The notes: generated by a model from the letters alone, not told the origin. 45,598 nt of DNA from Stenotrophomonas geniculata ATCC 19374 = JCM 13324 (GCF_001431625.1 NZ_LLXT01000142.1:1-45598), one strand, 5' to 3'; shown: positions 27,208 to 35,566, numbered from the stretch's first letter. Numbers and translations: made by a program.

Positions 27208-29665
27208 TGACGCCCATCGAGACGGTGCGGCCACGGCCGTTGCCGCGGTCCAGGATCGGGCTGAAGATGCTGTCGATCGAGGCATTGTTGTCATAGGCCT
27301 TGTTCTGCAGGTTTTCGATGTTCAGCCACAGCGTGGTGTTGGCCTGGGGCTTGAAGCTCGCGTAGAAGTCCAGCAGCACGCCAGTGCCGCCGGTCTTGCG
27401 GGTCTGGAAGAAGTCGTAACCTTCCTCGGTGGGCCCGGAGTACGCGGCGCGCAGGCCGGCCTGCACGCGCTGCTGCCACCAGCGGCCGCCTACGTCCAGG
27501 GTCCAATAGCGGTCCGGCAGGGCGGTGATGTCTTCCAGGTTGACGAACTCGATGGCCGGTGCGCTGGTGCGCGAGCGGGTCCAGCTGAGCGTGGCGTGGT
27601 AGTGCTCGCTGGCGTAATGCGCCTCCAGCTCGATGCCGCGCATGCGCACGACGCCGGGATGGTTCATCCAGCGGGTCGTGGCGGTGAAGTCGTCTGCATC
27701 CAGCACATCGGTCCAGGCATTGAGCTGCGGATCGCTGTCGATCGGCACCACCAGCGGTTCCACTTCCGGCGGATGCACGATCAGCAGGTACTGCGGCTTG
27801 ATGTAGTCGCGGATGCGGTTGTCGAAGCGGGTGATGCGCAGCTGTGCCAGGTCACCGTCGACCAGCAGCGAGTCGGTGCTGAGGTTGGCGCCGAACTGCA
27901 GGTTGCGCGAGCGCTCGCGGCGCAGGAACGGATTGGCGCCGATGCCGTCGGCGACGCTGGCGTCCTCCAGCGGGATCTTCTCGAAGAACATCTCCTGCAC
28001 GCGCGGCGGCCGTGATGTGCGCGAGACCTCGGCAAACAGCTGCAGCCAGTCAGTGGCCTGCAGTGAAACCGCCAGGCTCGGGCTGAGTGCGCGCTCGCTG
28101 CGCCGCACGTCGATGTCGCCGCCATCGATCTCCGCGCATTGGCCGGGTACATCCGAGCACACCGGGATGTGGCCACGGATGCCGAAGCGGTCCTGGCGCA
28201 GGCCGGCAGTCAGCGCGTAGATGTCGTACTGCAGTTCCAGCGTGCTGAACACGCTGTCCAGCTGGCTGCGACCCTGCGGGTTGGCACCGCGCAGGATGGG
28301 CGTATCGGCCACATAGATGTCCGACTGGTGCTTGATGCCGGTGTTCCAGCGCGCCTGCAGTGCGCCGATGTCGAAGCGACTGGTGTTGTCGAGGGTCCAG
28401 CTGCTCAGGCTGCTGTGGGTGCGGCGGCCGATGTAGCTTGAATCTTCCACCGGCGGATAGAACAGCCGGGTCTTGTTGCTCGCGAAGGTCGCGCGCAGGT
28501 CGATCCATGGCGAATAGGGCGTGTAGTGGTAGCTGGCGCGCTGGTTGCGCGCGGAAATCTGCCACGGGTAGTTGTGGTAGAAGTCGTTTTCGTAACGCAT
28601 GTGGCTCAGGTCGAGCCGATGCTGGTCGCTGGGCTGCAGGCGTGCTTTCAGCAGCCAGCTGCTGGGCTGCTGGCTGCCGGGGTCGGCGTTGTTCTTCTGC
28701 CCACGCGCGGTCGCGTATTCGCTGCTGCGGCTGCTGCTGGCGGCGGCCAGCAGGCCGAACTGACGGTCGCCACCTTCTTCGCTGTGGCGCCATGCACCGG
28801 CGAAGGTGCGGCCGCTGCCATAGCCGTTGTTGCCATGGCGATAGCCGGCGCGCAGGCCCCAGTCACGGCCCTCACCCAGTAGATCGTCGATATCCAGGGT
28901 GCGGAAGTTGGCACTGCCGGCCAGCGTACCAGCGCCGTCACCGCCGGCGACCGCACCGCGCTGCACGTCCACACCGGCCAGCAGGAAAGGATCGACATAG
29001 GCGAACGGACCGCCCGAACCATGCCCGGCATTGTTGCGGAAGGTCTGGGTGACACCGTCGATCATGGTGTTGACCCGGCCGGCACCGGTCATGCCGCGGA
29101 TGTTGACCTGCAGGCCCGGCTGGCTGCGCGAATGGAAGCTGTGGGTGCCGGGCATCGAGCGCAGCAGGCTGTTGCCTTCCTGGCGTTCGGCCATCGCCAC
29201 GCGCTCGCTGCCGACCGAGGGCGCAAAGCCATCGCGGGTGGCCGGTACATACTGGCTGGCGCCGGCCCCCGGTGCCTGGCCGTGCGCGGTAGTGCCCTGC
29301 ACCCGCAGCGGGCCGGTGCGACGGCTGCCATCGGCGCGTTCAGCCGGCGCCGGTTCCAGGGCGGCGCGGCGCGCATCGACGAAGCGCGGTCGCAGGCCGC
29401 TGCCTGCCAGCAGGCGCGACAGGGCCTGCGCATCGTCGAAGTCACCGCGCAGAGCAGGGGCCGAATGCCCGGCAGGCAGCGCCGCGCCGATCACCAGGTC
29501 GACACCGGTCAGCCGGCTGTAGGCGTCCAGCGCGGCCGCCAGCGGCTGGGCGGGCAGATCGTAGGTGCGTGTGGCGGTCTGTGCGTGGGCACTGCCGGGC
29601 AGCAGCGGAAGGGCGCTGGTGCAGGCCAGCGACAGGGTAAGGACAAGGGGGCGGGGGCACAGCAT
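27194..29665 (-). CDS. TonB-dependent haem/haemoprotein receptor with signalling domain
   Basis: 823 residues from the ATG at 29665 (GGAG upstream). After the signal peptide (ending GSAHA), residues about 30-100 form the STN domain that touches FecR (RTYDLPAQPLAAALDAYSRL). A plug domain (about 165-280) and a 22-strand barrel ending in VNVAF follow. Motifs TSRPPRVQEMF and ANPFLRRERSRNL resemble the FRAP and NPNL boxes of haem receptors. With ChaN and tonB downstream and sigma/FecR upstream, it resembles HasR-type self-regulated systems. No haemophore gene is seen. The exact substrate (free haem or haemoprotein) is undetermined. Confidence 0.88.
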   Translation of the reverse strand: MLCPRPLVLTLSLACTSALPLLPGSAHAQTATRTYDLPAQPLAAALDAYSRLTGVDLVIGAALPAGHSAPALRGDFDDAQALSRLLAGSGLRPRFVDARRAALEPAPAERADGSRRTGPLRVQGTTAHGQAPGAGASQYVPATRDGFAPSVGSERVAMAERQEGNSLLRSMPGTHSFHSRSQPGLQVNIRGMTGAGRVNTMIDGVTQTFRNNAGHGSGGPFAYVDPFLLAGVDVQRGAVAGGDGAGTLAGSANFRTLDIDDLLGEGRDWGLRAGYRHGNNGYGSGRTFAGAWRHSEEGGDRQFGLLAAASSSRSSEYATARGQKNNADPGSQQPSSWLLKARLQPSDQHRLDLSHMRYENDFYHNYPWQISARNQRASYHYTPYSPWIDLRATFASNKTRLFYPPVEDSSYIGRRTHSSLSSWTLDNTSRFDIGALQARWNTGIKHQSDIYVADTPILRGANPQGRSQLDSVFSTLELQYDIYALTAGLRQDRFGIRGHIPVCSDVPGQCAEIDGGDIDVRRSERALSPSLAVSLQATDWLQLFAEVSRTSRPPRVQEMFFEKIPLEDASVADGIGANPFLRRERSRNLQFGANLSTDSLLVDGDLAQLRITRFDNRIRDYIKPQYLLIVHPPEVEPLVVPIDSDPQLNAWTDVLDADDFTATTRWMNHPGVVRMRGIELEAHYASEHYHATLSWTRSRTSAPAIEFVNLEDITALPDRYWTLDVGGRWWQQRVQAGLRAAYSGPTEEGYDFFQTRKTGGTGVLLDFYASFKPQANTTLWLNIENLQNKAYDNNASIDSIFSPILDRGNGRGRTVSMGVNVAF

Positions 29666-29729
29666 CGGGGGCTCCAGGGGCTGACGCAGAACGTCGTCAT
29701 CCTGGGTAGACGCAGTCGCAGGCCGGATG

Positions 29730-30656
29730 TCAGGGTCCATCACGCTGCTCCCTGCGTGGCGGCAGCCACACCTGTATGCCCGCGCCGAGGCGCAGCACGC
29801 GCACCTGCAGTTGCGTGGCCAGCTGGTCGCGATTGCTGGCTGCACCGTCGGCACTGCCGAGCAGGGTGACCGGCTGCTGGCGCAGCTGCTCGCCGACGAC
29901 CCACGTATGCCCGCCATGCCAGCGGTCCAGGCCCTGCGTGACGTCGGCCAGCGGGGCCGAGACCCAGTGCAGGCGCCGCTCGCGCCAGGCCAATGTTCCG
30001 GGGGCAGCCGTTGTTGCATGGGCTGTTGCCTGCCCATCGAAGCGCAGCTGCTCGCCGTCGTCGGCCAGCATGCTGACGTTGCCGCTGTCCACGCGCACGC
30101 GATGCTCGGTAACGGTGACCACACTGCTGTTGCCCTGCACGGCAAGATCGAATGCGGTCCCCAGTGCAGTGACGGTGCCCTGTGGGGTATGCACCTGGAA
30201 TGGCCGGTCGGCATCGGCGGCGACCTGGAACCAGGCCTGGCCGCGCTGCAGCTGGAGCTGGCGGCGCTGCCCATCGATGCGCACCTTCACTTCGCTGCCA
30301 GGTGACAGCAGGACATGCGAACCATCCGGAAGAGTTTCCTCGCGGATCTCGCCAGCGGCCGTACGCAGTACCTGTGCCACGGGTGGCGAGGCATGGCGGC
30401 TGTAGAGACCCAGCGCGCACAGCAACAGAACCGCAATGCCGGCTTCGCGCAGGCGACGGCGTTGCCTGCGCTGCTGTTGCCGCTGCAGGCTGGGCGTCGC
30501 CGCACCGGCCTGCCACAACTCCTGCAGGTGCAGGTACTGCGCCGCATGGCGTGGATCGGCCCGGCACCATTGCTCGAACGCGTTCTCATCGCGGTCACCG
30601 TCGTGCGCATCCAGCCACCAGCGTGCAGCTTCGCGTGCAATGGTCTCCTGGCTCAT
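29730..30656 (-). CDS. FecR-family anti-sigma/sigma regulator
   Basis: 308 residues. N-terminal cytoplasmic DUF4880 region (REAARWWLDAHDGD, then FEQWCRADPRHAAQYL), one membrane helix (about 71-86), and a periplasmic FecR domain (VLRTAAGEIREETLPDGSHVLLSPGSEV). It transmits receptor occupancy to the sigma factor. The start overlaps the sigma gene stop in ATGA (30653-30656), so the two are translationally coupled. The receptor starts 64 bases downstream. Confidence 0.92.
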   Translation of the reverse strand: MSQETIAREAARWWLDAHDGDRDENAFEQWCRADPRHAAQYLHLQELWQAGAATPSLQRQQQRRQRRRLREAGIAVLLLCALGLYSRHASPPVAQVLRTAAGEIREETLPDGSHVLLSPGSEVKVRIDGQRRQLQLQRGQAWFQVAADADRPFQVHTPQGTVTALGTAFDLAVQGNSSVVTVTEHRVRVDSGNVSMLADDGEQLRFDGQATAHATTAAPGTLAWRERRLHWVSAPLADVTQGLDRWHGGHTWVVGEQLRQQPVTLLGSADGAASNRDQLATQLQVRVLRLGAGIQVWLPPRREQRDGP

Positions 30657-31162
30657 GCGCCCGGCACCTGCTGCAATGCGACCAGGGCGCGCAGCAGATG
30701 GCCGTGCGCGGTCTGCCGGCTGATCCCCAGCTGGCGCCCGATCTCGGCCAGCGCCAACTGTTCCACACGGGCCAGCAGGAACACCTGGCGCGAGCGTGGC
30801 GGCAGCGCGGCGATGATCGCGTCGAGGTGGCGCAGTTGTTCGGCGTCGAGCAGTCGCTGCTCGGGCAGCGGCGCAGGATCGGCGATGGCATTCAACTGCG
30901 TGTCATCCAGCACCTCTTCGCGACGGCGCTGGCGTTGCCGGTAGTGATCGGCGATCAGGTTGTGGGCGACGCGGTACAGATAGGCGCGGCCATTGCTCAG
31001 CAGGCCACTGGTGGCGACTTTGACGACACGCAGCCAGGTTTCCTGGACGACGTCATCAGCGTCGCTGCGTTGCGGGAGTTTGCGGCGGACATGGGCGTGC
31101 AGCGGCCGGTAATGGGCTGCGCACAGCTGCGCGACATCCGTCGGTTCGACAGGCGTGGACAC
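30653..31162 (-). CDS. ECF sigma factor, FecI-like
   Basis: 169 residues. Region 2 (YRPLHAHVRRKLPQRSDADDVVQETWLRV) and region 4 (LAEIGRQLGISRQTAHGHLLRAL) are both complete and there is no extra domain. FecI-type sigma factors drive their paired receptor gene when FecR is signalled. A Fur-like box lies 65 bases upstream of the start, so the whole unit should be shut off with iron. Confidence 0.92.
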   Translation of the reverse strand: MSTPVEPTDVAQLCAAHYRPLHAHVRRKLPQRSDADDVVQETWLRVVKVATSGLLSNGRAYLYRVAHNLIADHYRQRQRRREEVLDDTQLNAIADPAPLPEQRLLDAEQLRHLDAIIAALPPRSRQVFLLARVEQLALAEIGRQLGISRQTAHGHLLRALVALQQVPGA

Positions 31163-31226
31163 GGGGCGGGCGACAACTGGGAAAGGGAACAGCCCGCGGC
31201 GGCAAGGGCAGCGGCTGCACCTTACA

Positions 31227-31245
31227 GCAAAAGAGAATCATTTGC
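31227..31245 (-). promoter_or_regulatory. Fur box of the haem uptake operon
   Basis: GCAAAAGAGAATCATTTGC is a 19-base inverted repeat with 13 of 19 matches to GATAATGATAATCATTATC and an outer GCAAA/TTTGC dyad often seen in pseudomonad and xanthomonad Fur sites. It lies directly upstream of the ECF sigma gene. Confidence 0.75.
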
Positions 31246-31286
31246 ATCTATGGCATGAGGCGCAGTACGCATGGGCCACCGCAGCG

Positions 31287-31793
31287 TCAGCGCGGGCGGT
31301 AGTCGCAGTGGATCTGCAGGGCTTCGGTGGGGTTGCGATGCAGCTCGAAGCCGCAATGCTGCAGGCTGCGCTTCACCTGCGCGACCGCTTCGGCATGATG
31401 GGCGACGCGACGATCCTGCCAGCGCGGTGGGGTGAATACGCCCAGCGGCAGCAGTCGCAGCCGCTTGCCGTGCAGTACCAGTGAGACATCGATATGACGG
31501 CCATCGATGTCGTGGCCGTTGGCACCGAAGATGGCATCGATCTCATCGCGGCGCTGCGGATAGCAGGTGCGGAACACTGCAATGCCGAGCCGTCGCACCA
31601 CGCGGCGGAAGCCACCGAGACGGCTGTGGCTGGGTTCGAAGCCACGAGTGAGCAGCAGGCGCAGCCCGGCAGGCAGCATTGCCTGCGCGTGGAGCAGGCG
31701 TTGCAGTACCTCTTCTTCCAGTTGGATGCGGGTGGAGGGCCAGCGCGGGGCGATGAGCAGTCCGTGGTGGTTGCCGCGTTGCAGGGTCAGCAT
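31287..31793 (-). CDS. Possible VanX-like (peptidase M15) protein, diverged
   Basis: 168 residues from the ATG at 31793; a longer frame runs into a SMAG palindrome. GLRLLLTRGFEPS, CYPQRRDEIDAIF, NGHDIDGRHIDVSLVLHG, LPLGVFTPP and CGFELHRNPTEALQIHCDYRP occur in the same order as the YRP, FYP, SSHSRGSAVDL, MGTPFD and EWWH blocks of D-Ala-D-Ala dipeptidases. Zinc-ligand spacing differs (H-x7-D instead of H-x6-D, E-x4-H instead of E-x2-H). So the fold is plausible but the activity is doubtful. No signal peptide. Could also be an unrelated conserved hypothetical. Confidence 0.55.
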   Translation of the reverse strand: MLTLQRGNHHGLLIAPRWPSTRIQLEEEVLQRLLHAQAMLPAGLRLLLTRGFEPSHSRLGGFRRVVRRLGIAVFRTCYPQRRDEIDAIFGANGHDIDGRHIDVSLVLHGKRLRLLPLGVFTPPRWQDRRVAHHAEAVAQVKRSLQHCGFELHRNPTEALQIHCDYRPR

Positions 31794-31826
31794 CCGTGAA
31801 GCTTCGCACGCGGGCGAACAGCCAGG

Positions 31827-31891
31827 GTAGTGCCGGCGGCTGGCCGGCAAACCTGTTCTCCCGTCGGATGCCGACCAGCGGCCGGCACTAC
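31827..31891. repeat. SMAG-type palindrome 2
   Basis: GTAGTGCCGGCGGCTGGCCG at the left and its near-complement ending GGCCGGCACTAC at the right, with an inner 'GTCGGATGCCGACC' hairpin. It lies between the VanX-like gene and the 74-residue gene. Confidence 0.85.
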
Positions 31892-31901
31892 CATCGTCGG
31901 G

Positions 31902-32126
31902 TCAGATGTCGCGGTACTGGATCTGCGAAGCCAGTACGCGCAGGCCATCGGCATTGCTGGACAGGATGCGCTCTTCGCTGACCCCTTTCTGCCGTTTCAG
32001 CTGGAAGCCCTGATCGGCAGGCAGCTGTGCGGCGATGGCGTCCATGCGTTGCAGGGCATCGGGGCCGCTGCAGTCGAAGTGACCCCAGTGGGCGCCATCG
32101 CGGTGGATCTGCAATCGGTAGTTCAT
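31902..32126 (-). CDS. Conserved small protein linked to a glutamine amidotransferase
   Basis: 74 residues, beginning MNYRLQIHRDGAHWGHFDCSG. No signal peptide or membrane helix; one Cys. I recognise no domain. Its ATG overlaps the stop of the amidotransferase gene (32123-32126, ATGA), so it is translationally coupled and last in a three-gene unit yggS - amidotransferase - this gene. Possibly an accessory subunit; function unknown. Confidence 0.7.
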   Translation of the reverse strand: MNYRLQIHRDGAHWGHFDCSGPDALQRMDAIAAQLPADQGFQLKRQKGVSEERILSSNADGLRVLASQIQYRDI

Positions 32127-32824
32127 TGTGGTGTCTCCGGCAGGTCCTGCAGCCAATGGTCGAACATCGCGGTGGCGGCCGCAGCCAGTGGTGCGCCATA
32201 GCGACGCGCCTGCGCGCGAAGGTCGTTGGGATCGATGCCGGCCTGGGCCAGCTCCAGCGTGTGGCCGATCAGCCAACGCTCGAACTGGCGGGCGTCCAGT
32301 TCCGGATGGCATTGCAGGGCCAGTGCGTGGCTGCCGATGGCGAATGCCTGGTGACGGCAGGCCGGCGTGCTGGCCAGGCGGCGTGCACCGGCCGGAAGTT
32401 CGAACGCTTCACCATGCCAATGCAGTACCGGAATGCCCTGCAGGGACTGCAGCGGAGAACGCTGGCCTTCATCGGTCAGCAGCAGTGGCGCAAAGCCGAT
32501 TTCCTTGCCACCACTGGGAGCGACACTGGCACCGAGTGCCCGCGCCATCAGCTGTGCACCCAGGCAGATGCCCAGGGTCGGCCGCTGCCGCTGCAGCCGG
32601 CGCTGCAGCAGGGCAATGCTGTCGTTGACGAAGGGATAGGTCCCTGTGTCATTGGCACTGATGGGACCGCCCAGCACGACCAGCAGATCGGCGGTTTCGG
32701 CGCCATCGAGCACATCGACACCGGCCTGCAGCACGTGCAGCTGCCAGCCCTGCGCCAGCAGCAACGGTTTCAGGGTGCCGAGGTCTTCAAAGGCAACGTG
32801 TTGCAGGACAACCGCGTGCTTCAT
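32123..32824 (-). CDS. Class I glutamine amidotransferase (GMP synthase-like)
   Basis: 233 residues, a single GATase1 domain. The nucleophile elbow GICLGAQL carries the catalytic Cys, and LQCHPEL supplies His and Glu of the triad. LVVLGGPIS forms the oxyanion strand. Stand-alone proteins of this COG0518 group remove glutamine-derived ammonia for an unidentified acceptor or act on gamma-glutamyl compounds. It overlaps the upstream yggS stop by four bases (TCAT at 32821-32824). Confidence 0.88.
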   Translation of the reverse strand: MKHAVVLQHVAFEDLGTLKPLLLAQGWQLHVLQAGVDVLDGAETADLLVVLGGPISANDTGTYPFVNDSIALLQRRLQRQRPTLGICLGAQLMARALGASVAPSGGKEIGFAPLLLTDEGQRSPLQSLQGIPVLHWHGEAFELPAGARRLASTPACRHQAFAIGSHALALQCHPELDARQFERWLIGHTLELAQAGIDPNDLRAQARRYGAPLAAAATAMFDHWLQDLPETPQ

Positions 32825-33594
32825 GCCGGTGCTCCGCTGTTCGGCCAGTAGAAACTGTCCGGGGTGGCACGGGCACCGAAGATGGCCTGGCCGACGCGGA
32901 CCACGGTGGCACCTTCCTCGATGGCCACTTCGAAATCACCGGACATGCCCATCGACAGCTGCGACAGGTCGAGGCCGGGCGGGGCGGTGCGTTGCAGCTG
33001 GTCGCGCAGTTCGCGCAGGCGCACGAAGCAGGCGCGCACGTGCTCGACATCGGGGGTGAAGATGGCCAGGGTCATCAGGCCGCGCACGTGCAGGCGATCG
33101 AAGGCCGGCAGCTGCTGCACGAAGGCCTCGACCGCGTCGGGTTCCAGGCCGTACTTGCTCGGTTCGGCCGAGGTGTTGACCTGCACGAACACATCCAGCG
33201 TGCGGTCTTCCAGTTGCAGGCGCTGCTGCAGGGCCTCGGCTACGCGCAGGCTGTCCAGCGCCTGGAACTCGCTGGCAAAGCGCGCCACGTAGCGCGCCTT
33301 GTTGGTCTGCAGATGGCCGATCACCGACCAGTGCACGCCCAGGTCGGCCATCGTTTCAGCCTTGCGTTGTGCCTCCTGCACCTTGTTCTCGCCCAGTTCG
33401 TGGCAGCCTGCGGCTACCGCCATGCGGATGCGGGCGTCATCGACGGTCTTGCTGACCGGTAGCAGACGCACGCTGGCCGGGTCCCGGCCGACACGGGCGC
33501 AGGCATCGGCGATGCGTTGGCGCACCGTGACCAGGTTGGCGGCGATCTGTTCAACGGACTGGGCGACGGGCCAGTCGGCAGCGGCAAGGGGCAT
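32821..33594 (-). CDS. yggS: YggS/PLPBP pyridoxal phosphate homeostasis protein
   Basis: 257 residues from the ATG at 33594; the frame extends upstream across the regulatory gap without support. It is a single alanine-racemase-like barrel. The PLP Lys is in LLPVSKTVDDARI, with GENKVQEAQRK, WSVIGHLQTNKAR, and the phosphate-binding LSMGMSGDFEVAIEEGATVVRVG. YggS binds PLP without catalysis and buffers the vitamer pool. It is divergent from a MocR regulator, whose own domain binds PLP. First gene of a three-gene unit. Confidence 0.93.
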   Translation of the reverse strand: MPLAAADWPVAQSVEQIAANLVTVRQRIADACARVGRDPASVRLLPVSKTVDDARIRMAVAAGCHELGENKVQEAQRKAETMADLGVHWSVIGHLQTNKARYVARFASEFQALDSLRVAEALQQRLQLEDRTLDVFVQVNTSAEPSKYGLEPDAVEAFVQQLPAFDRLHVRGLMTLAIFTPDVEHVRACFVRLRELRDQLQRTAPPGLDLSQLSMGMSGDFEVAIEEGATVVRVGQAIFGARATPDSFYWPNSGAPA

Positions 33595-33634
33595 GCGGGC
33601 ACCTCCAATGCAGGGTGGCCAGGGTGGGATAAAC

Positions 33635-33669
33635 TGGCACAGGACAAGAGATATTTTGGCATAGGACAA
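33635..33669. promoter_or_regulatory. Direct repeat operator of the MocR regulator
   Basis: TGGCACAGGACAA (33635-33647) and TGGCATAGGACAA (33657-33669) are 12/13 identical and start 22 bases apart, two helical turns. They fill the 76-base gap between yggS and the MocR gene. The second ends one base before the MocR ATG. MocR proteins (GabR, PdxR) bind direct repeats. Confidence 0.75.
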
Positions 33670-33670
33670 A

Positions 33671-34957
33671 ATGAAAATCACCGGGCATAGCGCCGAGTCG
33701 ATCTTCGACAGCATCCGCGACGGCATCGGCAAGGGTCGCCTTCCGGCCGGCAGCGTGTTGCCGCCGGTGCGTGAACTGGCCGAGCAGCTGGGAGTGAACC
33801 GCAACACCGTGGCTGCTGCCTACAAGCGCCTGGATGCGGCGGGCCTGGCCAGCACGGCGGGCCGCCGCGGCACGGTGGTGCGTGGCCTGCCGCCGCCGCT
33901 GGCGCGTGAAGGCAGTACGCCCGGGCTGGCCCTGCAGGACCTGGCCGGTGGCAACCCGGATCCACGCCTGCTGCCGAACCTGCGCCTGGCCCCGGCCGCA
34001 CCACGGCTGTATGGCGTGGGCACGGTCGACCCGAGGTTGGAGGCGCTGGCACGCGCCTCGCTGGATGCGGACTGCCCGGAGGGCTATGCGCTGGAACTGA
34101 CCCATGGCGCGGTCGATGGCATCGAACGCCTGCTGTCGGCGTGGCTGCTGCCGGGGGATCGCATCGCGGTGGAGGATCCGTGCTTCCTCGGCAGCCTCAA
34201 CGTGCTCAACGCTGTGGGCCACGCGCCGTTGCCGGTGGCGGTGGACGCGCATGGCATGCAGGTCGATTCGCTGCGGCAGGCACTGGAGGCCGGTGCACGC
34301 GCGGTGTTGCTGACCCCGCGGGCACACAACCCGACCGGGGCCAGCCTGGATGCGAAGCGGGCGCGGGCGTTGCGGCAGTTGTTGGCGGCCTACCCGCAGG
34401 TGGCGGTGTTGATCGACGATCACTACGCGCTGCTCTCGCAGCAGGCCTATCACTCGGTGCTGCCGCTGGATGGCCGGCGCTGGGCGCTGCTGCGTTCGTT
34501 GTCCAAACCGCTCGGCCCGGACCTGCGGCTGGCCTGGCTGGCCTGCGATGAAGAGACCGCGATGCGGCTGCGGCTGCGATTGGCGTCCGGCACCGGCTGG
34601 GTCAGTCACCTGCTGCAGGATGCGGCGACCTCGGTGCTGTCGTCGGCAACGCAGCGGGCGAAGATCGCTTCGGCAGGTGAGCGTTACCAGCAGCGCCTGC
34701 GCTCGCTGCAGGAGTTGCTGCATGCGCGTGGCCTGCCGACACCGTTGCCGATGGAAGGATTGAACCTGTGGCTGCCGTTGCAGGCCGACAGCCATCCGCA
34801 GGTGCTGGCCCTGGCTTCGCGTGGATGGCATGTGCGCGCGGGCGAAGTGTTCTCGGTGGCAGCGCCGGGGCATGGCCTGCGCATCACCTGCGCTGCGCTG
34901 GGGGCAGCGCAGCTGCGGCAGCTGGCGGATGACCTGGCGGCGGTGTTCGCTCTGTAG
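33671..34957 (+). CDS. MocR-family regulator (GntR HTH plus aminotransferase-like domain), PtsJ/PdxR-like
   Basis: 428 residues. The N-terminal GntR winged helix (about 1-70; LPPVRELAEQLGVNRNTVAAAYKRL) is followed by a fold-type I aminotransferase-like domain. The PLP Lys is in LLRSLSKPLGPDLRLAW, PRAHNPTGASL is the substrate/cofactor loop, and IDDHYALL supplies the Asp. Divergence from the PLP-buffer gene yggS suggests control of vitamin B6 metabolism, like Salmonella PtsJ. The TAG stop is supplied by the GTAG head of a SMAG palindrome. Confidence 0.9.
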   Translation: MKITGHSAESIFDSIRDGIGKGRLPAGSVLPPVRELAEQLGVNRNTVAAAYKRLDAAGLASTAGRRGTVVRGLPPPLAREGSTPGLALQDLAGGNPDPRLLPNLRLAPAAPRLYGVGTVDPRLEALARASLDADCPEGYALELTHGAVDGIERLLSAWLLPGDRIAVEDPCFLGSLNVLNAVGHAPLPVAVDAHGMQVDSLRQALEAGARAVLLTPRAHNPTGASLDAKRARALRQLLAAYPQVAVLIDDHYALLSQQAYHSVLPLDGRRWALLRSLSKPLGPDLRLAWLACDEETAMRLRLRLASGTGWVSHLLQDAATSVLSSATQRAKIASAGERYQQRLRSLQELLHARGLPTPLPMEGLNLWLPLQADSHPQVLALASRGWHVRAGEVFSVAAPGHGLRITCAALGAAQLRQLADDLAAVFAL

Positions 34958-35050
34958 CGTCGAGCCATGCTCGACGTTGCTTCGCCTTTGTAGAGCCGAG
35001 CCATGCTCGGCTGCTGTTGATAGAAGCAGTCGAGCATGGCTCGACGCTAC
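34954..35050. repeat. SMAG-type composite palindrome 3
   Basis: Three hairpin units: GTAGCGTCGAGCCATGCTCG (from 34954), GTAGAGCCGAGCCATGCTCG (from 34990), and an inverted copy of the first ending in GACGCTAC (35050). The first and third can also pair with each other over the whole element. It fills the gap between the MocR gene and the next gene. Confidence 0.88.
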
Positions 35051-35059
35051 ACAAGCAGA

Positions 35060-35566
35060 TCAGGGCGCGGCGTTGGCGCCGGGGCGCACGTAGTAGGACT
35101 GGCCGCTGTCATCGACGAACATCAGCTCCGGCTTGCCCTGCCAGGAGGTGAGCATGGCGCCGGTGTTGTTCTGGTGCTTGACCATCAGGCTGGCGCCGCG
35201 GTCCGGGTTGGCGACGACCTTGAATACTTCAGTGGTGCCGGTGGCATCGTCCAGGGTCAGCAGGGCTTCGCCGCCGCGGTCGCTGGTGCCGTAGCCGCCG
35301 CGTTCGGAACCATCGGGACCGAGCAGGATCATGCCTGACAGGGCGGTGGCACGCGGCCCCTGGGTGCGGCCCTGGCTGAGCGGATCGGGAACCGGTGCGC
35401 CGAGGATCACCCGCGGCTGGCCGCTTGCATCGTGGATGACCAGCCCGCGCGCCTCGATGATGCGCTGTGGTGATTGGCTGCGATGCAGGCTCCAGGCGGT
35501 CCACCCGGAAACCAGCAGGGCGAGGGTCGAGACCACCAGGGTGGTCAGCAGCAGCGCACGGGGCAT
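35060..35566 (-). CDS. Membrane-anchored hypothetical protein
   Basis: 168 residues. One N-terminal hydrophobic helix (LLLTTLVVSTLALLVSGWTAW) without a clear cleavage site, then a periplasmic-looking domain of short Gly/Asp-rich beta strands (ARGLVIHDASGQPRVILGAPV; LLGPDGSERGGYGTSDRGGE; LMFVDDSGQSYYVRPG). I recall similar hypothetical proteins with ASGKPRV-type repeats but no function. It sits 81 bases downstream of dnaE2 on the same strand, not obviously part of that operon. Confidence 0.7.
   Translation of the reverse strand: MPRALLLTTLVVSTLALLVSGWTAWSLHRSQSPQRIIEARGLVIHDASGQPRVILGAPVPDPLSQGRTQGPRATALSGMILLGPDGSERGGYGTSDRGGEALLTLDDATGTTEVFKVVANPDRGASLMVKHQNNTGAMLTSWQGKPELMFVDDSGQSYYVRPGANAAP

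Noticed and set aside
28526..29869. Plus-strand frames opposite the haem receptor and FecR
   Set aside because: Antisense shadows without domains; the minus-strand receptor and FecR motifs are decisive.
32123..32824. GMP synthase (guaA) assignment
   Set aside because: Only the amidotransferase domain is present; the ATP-pyrophosphatase and dimerisation domains are missing.
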